Shown here in pieces: positions 1 through 5,785 of a DNA stretch of 5,955 nucleotides (position 1 is the stretch's first letter; every line of letters begins with the position of its first letter). The notes below the pieces were generated by a model that saw only the letters and a list, made by a program, of their open reading frames with translations, was not told the DNA's origin and did not search any database. Origin of the DNA: Rhizobium sp. LCM 4573 (GTDB lineage: Bacteria; Pseudomonadota; Alphaproteobacteria; Rhizobiales; Rhizobiaceae). The stretch spans positions 180,453 to 186,407 of the forward strand of contig NZ_MDDW01000028.1 in assembly GCF_001854865.1 (NCBI RefSeq). Reading direction: 5' to 3'. A program made the translations under genes and the position numbers.

Positions 1-1479
1 GCTGCCGCCAGGGGAGCCGATCGCCAGCAGCGGCTTGCCGTCCTTCATGACGATGGTGGGTGCCATGGAAGAGCGCGGACGCTTGCCGGGCTCCACGCGG
101 TTGGCCACCGGCAGAGCCCCATCATGGGTCTTGAAGGAAAAATCGGTCAGCTCATTGTTGAGCAGGAAACCGTTCGTCATCAGCCGGGAGCCGAAACCGC
201 TTTCAATGGTCGTGGTCATCGAGACGACATTCCCGTCGCCGTCCACGATCGAAAAATGGCTGGTGGAAGGCATTTCGAGTGCCTCGCCGCGGCCGAAAAG
301 CAGGGCATGATCCCATTCCGGCTCGCCGGCCTTCACGGCATCGGCGGCAAGCGCCTTGTCGCCGTCGAGGAGCGCGGCGCGGGCGCCGAGATAGTCTTTG
401 GTCAAAAGCCCCTTGATGGGCGCCGGCACGAAATCCGGGTCGGCCAGATAGCGCTCGCGGTCGGCGAAGGCGAGGCGCTGAGCATCGCCGATGATGCGCC
501 AGCTTTCAGGATTCTGCGGCCCGAGCCCACGCAAGTCGAAATTCTCGGCGATGCCGAGGATCTGCCCGACCGCCACGGCCCCGGAAGAGGGCGGGCCCAT
601 GCCGCAGATATCGAGCGCTCGGTAGGTGATGCAGACCGGTTCGCGCTCCTTGATCCGGTAATTGGAGAAATCGGCCAGCGAGAGCACGCCGGGATTGCCT
701 TCAGCTTCCCGCACGGTCTTCACGATCGCTTCCGCGATCGGGCCGGAATAGAAGGCATCGGCGCCACCGCCTGCGATCGCGTTCAGCGTTTCCGCGTAGG
801 CAGGGTTCTTGAGGATGGCTCCTGCCTTCAGCGGCGTGCCGCTCTCGTCGTAAAAATAACCGCGCGGCCTTTCGTATTTTTTGAGCCGGTCTCCTTCAGA
901 GGCGATCAGGCCTGCCAGGCGAGGCGAGACGGCAAAGCCTTCCGTCGCGAGTTTTTGGGCCGGCTCGAACAGGCTCGCCCACTCGGCTTTTCCGAGACGC
1001 TTGTGAACCTCGTGCAGCAGCTTCACCGTGCCGGGCGTGCCGACCGAGCGGCCGCCCACCACCGCATCCATGAATTTCAGCGGCTGGCCCTGTGCGTCGA
1101 GGAAGAGCTTTGGCGTGGCTTCCATCGGCGCAGTTTCGCGTCCGTCGAAGGTGGTGAGCTTCTGAGTGGCGGCATCGTAATAGACGAGGAAGGCGCCGCC
1201 GCCGAGGCCGGAGCTTTGCGGCTCCACGAGCCCGAGCACTGTCTGAACCGCCACCATGGCGTCTATGGCATTGCCGCCCTTGGCGAGAATTTCGCGGCCC
1301 GCTTCAGCCGCCAGCGGATTGGCAGCCGCCACCATGAAGCGCTTCGCCTCCGTGCGTTTGGCCGAGGTGAAGCCGGTTGCGCGCTCGGGCGCCACGGTAT
1401 CGGACGCCTGTTGCGCAACCCCTTGTCCGGGCAAGATGAGAAGCAAAACGAAGATGCTGTTGAGAAGGGTTTTCCGCAC
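1..1479 (-). CDS. ggt: Gamma-glutamyltransferase precursor (C-terminus outside window)
   Basis: Predicted periplasmic enzyme that transfers or hydrolyses the gamma-glutamyl group of glutathione and related peptides (Ntn-hydrolase family). The visible 493 residues start with a signal peptide: MRKTLLN, a hydrophobic stretch, then likely cleavage after A22 (GVA|QQ). R114 in DGRETAP matches the substrate-carboxylate Arg of E. coli GGT. T406 in STSHFS is the predicted autocleavage site and N-terminal nucleophile of the small subunit. D446 (NNELTDF), S470-S471 (RPRSSM) and G491-G492 (GSPGG, oxyanion hole) also match. E426 stands where E. coli has Asn411, and the segment between D446 and S470 is shorter than the E. 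coli lid-loop region. About 90-100 residues should lie past the left edge. The GTG start at 1479 is chosen because it follows a good ribosome site and begins the signal peptide; the in-frame stop at 1519-1521 leaves no ATG alternative. It lies downstream of the GGDEF gene, same strand, 103 bp gap. The reading frame is intact. Confidence 0.95.
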   Translation of the reverse strand, partial: MRKTLLNSIFVLLLILPGQGVAQQASDTVAPERATGFTSAKRTEAKRFMVAAANPLAAEAGREILAKGGNAIDAMVAVQTVLGLVEPQSSGLGGGAFLVYYDAATQKLTTFDGRETAPMEATPKLFLDAQGQPLKFMDAVVGGRSVGTPGTVKLLHEVHKRLGKAEWASLFEPAQKLATEGFAVSPRLAGLIASEGDRLKKYERPRGYFYDESGTPLKAGAILKNPAYAETLNAIAGGGADAFYSGPIAEAIVKTVREAEGNPGVLSLADFSNYRIKEREPVCITYRALDICGMGPPSSGAVAVGQILGIAENFDLRGLGPQNPESWRIIGDAQRLAFADRERYLADPDFVPAPIKGLLTKDYLGARAALLDGDKALAADAVKAGEPEWDHALLFGRGEALEMPSTSHFSIVDGDGNVVSMTTTIESGFGSRLMTNGFLLNNELTDFSFKTHDGALPVANRVEPGKRPRSSMAPTIVMKDGKPLLAIGSPGGS

Positions 1480-1485
1480 GGCCTG

Positions 1486-1490
1486 CTCCC
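1486..1490 (-). promoter_or_regulatory. Ribosome binding site of ggt (fixes the GTG start)
   Basis: On the minus strand GGGAG lies 6 bases before the GTG at 1479. It supports GTG as the start, because the short open stretch back to the in-frame stop at 1519 holds no ATG. Confidence 0.6.
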
Positions 1491-1496
1491 GCCATT

Positions 1497-1516
1497 CCCG
1501 ATCACTACCGATCGGG
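1497..1516 (-). repeat. Perfect 7-bp inverted repeat in the ggt leader
   Basis: CCCGATC (1497-1503) and GATCGGG (1510-1516) form a perfect hairpin with a 6-base loop. In a minus-strand transcript it ends 6 bases before the ggt GGGAG site and no U run follows. It is therefore not a normal terminator between the GGDEF gene and ggt. It could be a leader structure or a protein-binding site; read on the plus strand it is followed by TTTCATTG. Confidence 0.5.
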
Positions 1517-1582
1517 TTTCATTGTTTGACCATCGGGAGAATGTGGGCTTGCATGGGCTGCAGGCAAGATCATTTCGAACAA

Positions 1583-2833
1583 TCAGCTTTGGGCGATTGC
1601 CGTGATCCGCCTCAGTGCCGTGACCTGCCGGTTGGCGCTGATTTCCGCCTGCATGGCCTCTTCGGAGAGGCGGTCGACCGGCGGAACGATCAGGAGCGTT
1701 CCGCTGCTTTCCACGGCGGTTCGGTCGCGTCCCGCTTCCTTGGCGGCATAAAGGGCGCGGTCTGCGGAGCTCAACAGCTTGTCCAGGTCCGCCGTCTCGG
1801 CCGGCAGGAGCGCGATGCCGGCACTGACCGTGACGTCGATCTTGTGAGGGCCGGCGGCAATCGGCTGAAGCGTGAGCGTCATGCGGATTCCTTCCGCGAT
1901 ACTCGCCGCCTCGACCATGTCGGCGACGCGCAGGATGCTTGCGAATTCCTCGCCGCCCATGCGGCCGAAGAAGCCGCGCCCGTCAAGCGAGGTGGCGGCG
2001 ATCCGCGAGAAGGCGACGAGCACCATGTCGCCCGCCTGATGCCCGCAGGTGTCGTTGATCTGCTTGAACTTGTCGAGATCGAAATGCAGGAGCGCGACGA
2101 GCGGTTTTTGCGGGATTTCGGCGACGCGGAGATTTTCGAATTCATCGATCAGCCCGCGTCTGTTGAGCGCGCCGGTAAGCGGATCGGTGGCTGCCAGTAT
2201 CTTGAGCTTCCACTCGGATCTCTCGGCCAGCAGTTTGGCGCAGGTCATGATGCCTGCGACGAAGCAGAAGGCGGCCGGGAAGAAGAGGAGGGTGGCATTC
2301 GTACCCGCGGCGAACGACGTCACCTGGTTGGCGACGGCCAGCACGCCGGTCAGGCCGCTGCAGAGGAGCTGCACGGAAATGAAGCCCGCCAGCAGGCGCC
2401 GCGTGGAACGAGAAGTGTCCTGTTTCTTCAGCAGGATGCCGATCATGATGGCGTAACCCACCATGATCGCGACATTGTAGAGCGCGACGCGGTAGGCGAA
2501 GCTTTCCCTGACGGGTGTCAGGAACATGCCGGCGATCCAGATCAGGGCCGGGATGGCGACGAAGGATTCGACCTGTCTGCCGTCGAACTGCAGCAACCCG
2601 GCAATCCACATGCCGACGCCGGCGAGCGCCATGGTATTGGCGACCTGGATCGAGACGAAATCGGGTATGTCTCCGCGTAGCGCGACCAGTGCCACGCCGA
2701 TCCCGTGCAGAGCAAAGCCGATACTCCAGCTGAGATAGAAGGGGTCGCGTTGATACTGCCATCTGGACAGCAGGACGAGGCTGAGCGTCAAAGCTTCCGC
2801 CGTCCAGATCAGGAAACCAGTGACGATGTCCAA
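1583..2833 (-). CDS. Membrane-anchored GGDEF protein, probable diguanylate cyclase
   Basis: Predicted inner-membrane enzyme making cyclic di-GMP from two GTP; 416 residues. The N-terminal part (about 1-202) is hydrophobic with roughly seven membrane helices by eye (about 5-23, 34-52, 60-82, 91-107, 115-135, 146-168, 180-202) and no recognised sensor domain. The GGDEF domain begins at DPLTG (217-221), with FDLDKFKQIND (D252 metal ligand, N260), GHQAGD (D269) and the signature GGEEF at 293-297. Spacing between these residues equals that of PleD, so catalysis is plausible. The inhibitory RxxD site expected at 284-287 reads DGRG, so classic c-di-GMP product inhibition is probably absent. There is no EAL domain. 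The start is TTG (2831-2833) behind a G-rich ribosome site; an ATG at 2840-2838 is out of frame. An inverted repeat covers the ribosome site. ggt follows on the same strand. Confidence 0.92.
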   Translation of the reverse strand: MDIVTGFLIWTAEALTLSLVLLSRWQYQRDPFYLSWSIGFALHGIGVALVALRGDIPDFVSIQVANTMALAGVGMWIAGLLQFDGRQVESFVAIPALIWIAGMFLTPVRESFAYRVALYNVAIMVGYAIMIGILLKKQDTSRSTRRLLAGFISVQLLCSGLTGVLAVANQVTSFAAGTNATLLFFPAAFCFVAGIMTCAKLLAERSEWKLKILAATDPLTGALNRRGLIDEFENLRVAEIPQKPLVALLHFDLDKFKQINDTCGHQAGDMVLVAFSRIAATSLDGRGFFGRMGGEEFASILRVADMVEAASIAEGIRMTLTLQPIAAGPHKIDVTVSAGIALLPAETADLDKLLSSADRALYAAKEAGRDRTAVESSGTLLIVPPVDRLSEEAMQAEISANRQVTALRRITAIAQS

Positions 2834-2838
2834 AACGC

Positions 2839-2880
2839 ATTCCCCCGCGAAGTCGGTCTCCCCATGATATGCGGGGGAAT
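2839..2880 (-). repeat. Perfect 10-bp inverted repeat over the GGDEF gene's ribosome site
   Basis: ATTCCCCCGC (2839-2848) is the exact reverse complement of GCGGGGGAAT (2871-2880); the spacer is 22 bases. In the minus-strand RNA the arms would form a GC-rich 10-bp stem that buries the GGGGGAA ribosome site of the diguanylate cyclase gene. As DNA, the arm centres are 32 bp apart, about three helical turns, so an operator bound on one face of the helix is an equal possibility. The spacer contains another GGGGAG and an out-of-frame ATG (2865-2863). Confidence 0.7.
2842..2846 (-). promoter_or_regulatory. Ribosome binding site of the GGDEF gene
   Basis: GGGGG (followed by AA) lies 8 bases before the TTG at 2833 on the minus strand. 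It is the only purine-rich block nearby and supports the TTG start. It sits wholly inside the downstream arm of the inverted repeat 2839-2880. Confidence 0.5.
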
Positions 2881-3004
2881 CTTTAAAAGCGGTTGCCGGG
2901 CCGGAAGAGGCCGGATGCGGGACTTGGCGGATGCGGCTGGATGAGGGGCATTCATTTTCGCTTTACCGTGAGCGGCGAAACCTGTGGGTGCGCTATTGCT
3001 TTGG

Positions 3005-3041
3005 GAACGGGAGAAGGCCGCGTTCGGCGAACGGGAGGCCT
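3005..3041. repeat. Direct repeat plus hairpin in the clpP upstream region
   Basis: GAACGGGAG occurs at 3005-3013 and again at 3029-3037. The second copy overlaps a nested inverted repeat: outer arms AGGCC (3015-3019) and GGCCT (3037-3041), inner arms CGTTC (3021-3025) and GAACG (3029-3033) around a GGC loop. It lies about 50 bp upstream of the clpP promoter candidate. Role unknown. Confidence 0.4.
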
Positions 3042-3084
3042 GCCTTGCCTTCCTTCCGGCGATTAATGATATCGGCCTCTCCGT

Positions 3085-3114
3085 CTTGAAGTACCGGGCG
3101 CTGACACTCTATGT
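3085..3114 (+). promoter_or_regulatory. Candidate heat-shock (RpoH-type) promoter of clpP
   Basis: CTTGAA at 3085-3090, a 17-base spacer, then TCTATGT at 3108-3114. This fits the alphaproteobacterial sigma-32 pattern (CTTGAA, then CYTATNT) with one mismatch in the -10. Transcription would begin near 3120, giving a leader of about 65 nt. clpP is commonly heat-induced in proteobacteria. The assignment is by eye. Confidence 0.5.
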
Positions 3115-3185
3115 AGGGGATGACCAATTTTATCTGATTCCGGGGAGCTGACGGCATTCCGGCACGCGCTTGACAAAGGACGGAC

Positions 3186-3818
3186 ATGAAAAATCCAGTT
3201 GATACCGCCATGGCCCTGGTGCCGATGGTCGTGGAACAGACCAATCGCGGCGAACGCTCCTATGACATCTATTCACGTCTGTTGAAGGAGCGCATCATCT
3301 TCCTTACCGGCCCGGTGGAAGATCACATGGCGTCGCTGGTCTGCGCCCAGCTTCTTTTCCTCGAGGCCGAAAACCCGAAGAAGGAAATCGCGCTCTACAT
3401 CAATTCCCCGGGCGGCATCGTCACCGCCGGCATGGCCATCTATGACACGATGCAGTTCGTGCGCCCCGCGGTTTCGACGCTCTGTGTCGGCCAGGCCGCC
3501 TCCATGGGATCGCTGCTTCTGGCCGCCGGCGAGAAGGGCATGCGCTTCGCCACCCCGAACGCGCGCATCATGGTGCACCAGCCTTCCGGCGGTTTCCAGG
3601 GCCAGGCAAGCGACATCGAGCGCCATGCTCGTGACATATTGAAGATGAAAAGGCGGCTGAACGAAATCTACGTGAAGCATACCGGCCGCACCTACGAGGA
3701 AGTCGAAAAGACGCTCGATCGCGACCATTTCATGGCTGCGGACGAGGCCCAGGAATGGGGCGTCGTCGACAAAATTCTGACTTCGCGGCAGGAACTCGAA
3801 GGCAACACTGCGGATTAA
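3186..3818 (+). CDS. clpP: ATP-dependent Clp protease proteolytic subunit ClpP
   Basis: Cytoplasmic serine peptidase forming the double-heptamer chamber that degrades proteins unfolded and delivered by ClpX or ClpA; 210 residues, normal family length. The catalytic triad is visible: S106 in GQAASMGS, H131 in MVHQPSGG and D180 in DRDHFM. The oxyanion/substrate strand NSPGG is at 73-77. The start of the mature protein is recognisable as [10 protein letters not shown] at residue 10, so the first nine residues (MKNPVDTAM) are a short propeptide expected to be removed autocatalytically. AAGGA at 3176-3180, 5 bases before the ATG, supports the start. clpX follows on the same strand after 275 bp. 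Rhizobia often carry more than one ClpP; this is the clpX-linked copy. A heat-shock-type promoter candidate lies upstream. Confidence 0.98.
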   Translation: MKNPVDTAMALVPMVVEQTNRGERSYDIYSRLLKERIIFLTGPVEDHMASLVCAQLLFLEAENPKKEIALYINSPGGIVTAGMAIYDTMQFVRPAVSTLCVGQAASMGSLLLAAGEKGMRFATPNARIMVHQPSGGFQGQASDIERHARDILKMKRRLNEIYVKHTGRTYEEVEKTLDRDHFMAADEAQEWGVVDKILTSRQELEGNTAD

Positions 3819-4093
3819 ACCGTCACCTGACCGCGGACTTCACCCCGTTGTGACGAAAAAATGAGGGTTTCAAGTCTCGCGGAAAGCGGTATTAGTACTT
3901 ATTAATGCTGTGTAGAGTTTTTATGACACGGCATCGTTTCTTTAGGGGTTTCGTTGCCGCCGGTCCTCAAGATGCGGATCGGTAGAGTGCCCCGAGCAAG
4001 GCGGGCCTGGTCGCCCCGGTGGGCGCCGGCCGGCAGGCAAAGAGTGGACCGCCTCTGCCCAGGCGGAGAGCGGAGTGCTGGAAGGAAAGTGAT
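3819..4093 (+). promoter_or_regulatory. clpP-clpX intergenic region and clpX leader
   Basis: No gene is supported here. An inverted repeat CGTCAC (3821-3826) with GTGACG (3850-3855) has a 23-base loop and is followed by A6, not T, so it is not a standard terminator; read-through from clpP into clpX is likely. An AT-rich patch at about 3890-3905 (TATTAG, TATTAA) could hold a clpX promoter, but no good -35 pairs with it. Nearer clpX, the leader can fold CGCCC/GGGCG (4012-4025) and CCGCCT/AGGCGG (4049-4066). Confidence 0.4.
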
Positions 4094-5371
4094 ATGAGCA
4101 AAGTCAGCGGCAGCAACGGCGGCGACTCCAAGAATACTCTCTATTGTTCGTTCTGCGGCAAGAGCCAGCACGAAGTCCGGAAACTGATCGCCGGGCCGAC
4201 CGTATTCATCTGCGATGAATGCGTCGAACTCTGCATGGACATCATCCGCGAAGAGAACAAGACCTCCATGGTGAAGTCCCGCGATGGCGTTCCCACGCCG
4301 CAGGACATCATCAAGGTTCTCGACGAATACGTCATCGGCCAGAAGCAGGCGAAGCGTATCCTCTCGGTCGCGGTGCACAACCATTACAAGCGTCTCGCGC
4401 ATGCCTCCAAGGGAGGCGACGTGGAGTTGGCGAAGTCGAACATCATGCTGGTCGGTCCGACCGGCTGCGGCAAGACCTATCTCGCACAGACGCTCGCCCG
4501 CATTATCGACGTGCCCTTCACCATGGCTGATGCTACGACGCTGACCGAAGCCGGCTATGTCGGCGAGGACGTCGAGAACATCATCCTGAAGCTGCTTCAG
4601 GCTGCCGACTACAATGTCGAGCGCGCCCAGCGCGGCATCGTCTACATCGACGAGGTCGACAAGATTTCCCGCAAGTCCGACAACCCGTCGATCACCCGCG
4701 ACGTTTCGGGCGAGGGCGTTCAGCAGGCGCTTCTCAAGATCATGGAAGGCACGGTCGCTTCCGTGCCGCCGCAGGGCGGCCGCAAGCATCCGCAGCAGGA
4801 ATTCCTGCAGGTCGACACGACGAACATCCTGTTCATCTGCGGCGGCGCCTTCGCGGGCCTCGACAAGATCATCTCCGCCCGCGGCGAGAAGACCTCGATC
4901 GGCTTCGGCGCGACGGTTCGCGCCCAGGACGAGCGCCGGGTCGGCGAAGTGCTGCGGGAACTGGAGCCGGAAGACCTCGTGAAGTTCGGCCTCATTCCGG
5001 AGTTCATCGGCCGTCTGCCTGTCCTGGCGACGCTCGAGGACCTTGACGAAGATGCGCTGATCCAGATCCTTTCAGAGCCGAAGAACGCGCTGGTCAAGCA
5101 GTATCAGCGCCTCTTCGAGATGGAGGACGTGGACCTGACCTTCCACGAGGATGCCCTGCGCGAGATCGCCCGCAAGGCGATCGTCCGCAAGACGGGCGCC
5201 CGCGGCCTGCGCTCGATCATGGAAAAGATCCTGCTCGATACGATGTTCGAACTGCCGGCGCTGGAAGGCGTCCGTGAGGTCGTCATCTCCGAGGAGGTCG
5301 TCAAGGGAACGGCGCGTCCGCTCTACATCTATGCCGACCGCCAGGAGGAAAAGGCCAACGCCTCGGCCTGA
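4094..5371 (+). CDS. clpX: ATP-dependent Clp protease ATP-binding subunit ClpX
   Basis: AAA+ unfoldase: a hexamer that recognises tagged substrates, unfolds them with ATP and threads them into ClpP. It has 425 residues, the normal length. The N-terminal zinc-binding domain has C18-x2-C21 and C40-x2-C43. Walker A is GPTGCGKT (121-128, K127), pore loop 1 is GYVG (154-157), and Walker B ends in D186-E187. The RKH substrate loop is at 230-232. The ClpP-docking IGF loop is at 269-271. The arginine finger R307 (FIGR) and sensor-2 R370 (GARGLRS) are present, so all functional elements look intact. The ATG at 4094 follows AAGGA (4082-4086). A longer in-frame GTG start at 4019 would only add 25 leader-coded residues before the conserved N-terminus and is not favoured. 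It is followed by hairpin terminators and then lon. Confidence 0.98.
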   Translation: MSKVSGSNGGDSKNTLYCSFCGKSQHEVRKLIAGPTVFICDECVELCMDIIREENKTSMVKSRDGVPTPQDIIKVLDEYVIGQKQAKRILSVAVHNHYKRLAHASKGGDVELAKSNIMLVGPTGCGKTYLAQTLARIIDVPFTMADATTLTEAGYVGEDVENIILKLLQAADYNVERAQRGIVYIDEVDKISRKSDNPSITRDVSGEGVQQALLKIMEGTVASVPPQGGRKHPQQEFLQVDTTNILFICGGAFAGLDKIISARGEKTSIGFGATVRAQDERRVGEVLRELEPEDLVKFGLIPEFIGRLPVLATLEDLDEDALIQILSEPKNALVKQYQRLFEMEDVDLTFHEDALREIARKAIVRKTGARGLRSIMEKILLDTMFELPALEGVREVVISEEVVKGTARPLYIYADRQEEKANASA

Positions 5372-5402
5372 TCTTCTGCGTGAAGCAGACCTATCGAGCA
5401 TG

Positions 5403-5424
5403 AGAGGCCCTGCGGGGCCTCTTT
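5403..5424 (+). terminator. Probable intrinsic terminator after clpX
   Basis: AGAGGCCC (5403-5410), loop TGCG, GGGCCTCT (5415-5422), extended by a G-T pair. It is a strong GC stem starting 32 bases after the clpX stop. Only TTT then C follows, so termination from this hairpin alone may be partial. Confidence 0.6.
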
Positions 5425-5426
5425 CC

Positions 5427-5466
5427 GCGAATGGGCGCCGAAAAGCGGGCGCCGCGTTCGCTTTTT
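5427..5466 (+). terminator. Second hairpin with T5 tract after clpX
   Basis: Outer arms GCGAA (5427-5431) and TTCGC (5457-5461) enclose GGCGCC (5434-5439) and GGCGCC (5448-5453), with an 8-base loop. TTTTT follows directly at 5462-5466. It begins 3 bases after the first hairpin's T run, so the two make a tandem terminator separating clpX from lon. Confidence 0.55.
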
Positions 5467-5558
5467 CCGGTCCATCCACCGTTTTGCTTCGACATGGGTT
5501 TGGCGAGACGCTCGGTTTGCATTAGAAAATACATGAGGATCGTATTTCCGGCCGGACG

Positions 5559-5572
5559 TTGTTCTAGAACAA
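5559..5572. promoter_or_regulatory. Perfect 14-bp palindrome, possible operator upstream of lon
   Basis: TTGTTCTAGAACAA reads the same on both strands and lies about 210 bp before the lon start. A dimeric regulator site is the natural reading, but I do not recognise the motif. It lacks the direct GTTC-N7-GTTC spacing of alphaproteobacterial LexA boxes and is not a CIRCE element. Confidence 0.45.
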
Positions 5573-5687
5573 GATGTCTAAGCCGGATGAAGGACTGCCG
5601 AGACGGTATTCCGCTGTTCAGCGTAGAAAGTGTTCGTGTTCCACTTGTAGGTCGCTGCCCGATACTCCCAAAGGCGAATCTGCAAGG

Positions 5688-5717
5688 CTTGAAATCAATT
5701 TTCGGAAACTCCACTTT
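5688..5717 (+). promoter_or_regulatory. Candidate RpoH-type promoter of lon
   Basis: CTTGAA (5688-5693) is an exact -35 match, followed after 17 bases by CCACTTT (5711-5717), a poor -10 (two mismatches to CYTATNT). The geometry matches the clpP candidate, and the predicted leader would be about 60 nt. It is kept because lon is a classic heat-shock gene, but the -10 is weak. Confidence 0.35.
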
Positions 5718-5734
5718 CGGTTGGAGTGAAGTGC

Positions 5735-5768
5735 CCGGATGACTTGTCCGGAACGTTTCCCGGAAACG
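5735..5768 (+). repeat. Two inverted repeats in the lon leader
   Basis: CCGGA (5735-5739) pairs with TCCGG (5747-5751) around a 7-base loop. CGTTTCC (5754-5760) mirrors GGAAACG (5762-5768) around a single central C. The second ends 7 bases before AGGA (5776-5779), the lon ribosome site. A further ACTCCA/TGGAGT hairpin lies at 5708-5727. They may fold in the lon mRNA or bind a regulator. Confidence 0.45.
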
Positions 5769-5785
5769 GGATGAAAGGAAGTGAT

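Larger units (their letters stand above)
2834..3185. other. Divergent intergenic region between the GGDEF gene and clpP
   Basis: This 352-bp gap holds no convincing gene. From left to right it contains the GGDEF ribosome site and inverted repeat, three GGATGNGG repeats (2913, 2929, 2939), a TTTCGC/GCGAAA inverted repeat (2956-2961 with 2975-2980), a hairpin and direct repeat around 3005-3041, and the clpP promoter candidate. I could not identify a convincing promoter for the leftward GGDEF gene. Confidence 0.6.
5372..5785 (+). other. clpX-lon intergenic region
   Basis: This 414-bp gap has no supported gene. After the tandem terminators it holds a weak sigma-70-like pair, TTGGCG (5500-5505) and TAGAAA (5523-5528) at 17-base spacing. 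It also has the palindromes TCCGGCCGGA (5547-5556) and TTGTTCTAGAACAA (5559-5572), a tandem GTGTTC pair (5630-5641), the CTTGAA promoter candidate and hairpins before lon. Confidence 0.6.

Noticed and set aside
124..1605. 493-codon open frame on the plus strand
   Set aside because: It is codon-aligned antisense to ggt, whose signal peptide, catalytic Thr and family motifs are clear. GC-rich genes often leave this opposite frame open; the predicted protein shows no recognisable motif.
1256..2680. 474-codon open frame on the plus strand
   Set aside because: Codon-aligned antisense to the GGDEF gene, rich in R, H, G and D in the way typical of mirror frames, with no domain.
2142..2840. Minus-strand ORF beginning at the ATG before the GGDEF gene
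   Set aside because: It runs inside the GGDEF gene in another frame and is very Arg-rich; the TTG frame carries the membrane helices and the GGDEF domain. The ATG matters only for the start-site question.
2993..3244. 83-residue minus-strand ORF overlapping the clpP start
   Set aside because: It overlaps the clpP promoter and N-terminus, has no clear ribosome site and no recognised family.
3861..3985. Two tiny coupled ORFs (14 and 26 residues, TAATG overlap) in the clpX leader
   Set aside because: Neither has a ribosome site and no leader-peptide logic is visible; the TAATG overlap is probably chance.
4019..4093. Upstream GTG extension of clpX
   Set aside because: The 25 added residues are leader sequence with no conserved content; the ATG at 4094 has a good ribosome site and gives the usual length.
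3902..4789. 295-codon minus-strand ORF across the clpX start
   Set aside because: Codon-aligned shadow of clpX, whose motifs are complete.
5559..5641. LexA box from the several GTTC/GAAC motifs
   Set aside because: No pair has the direct-repeat N7 spacing of the alphaproteobacterial SOS box.
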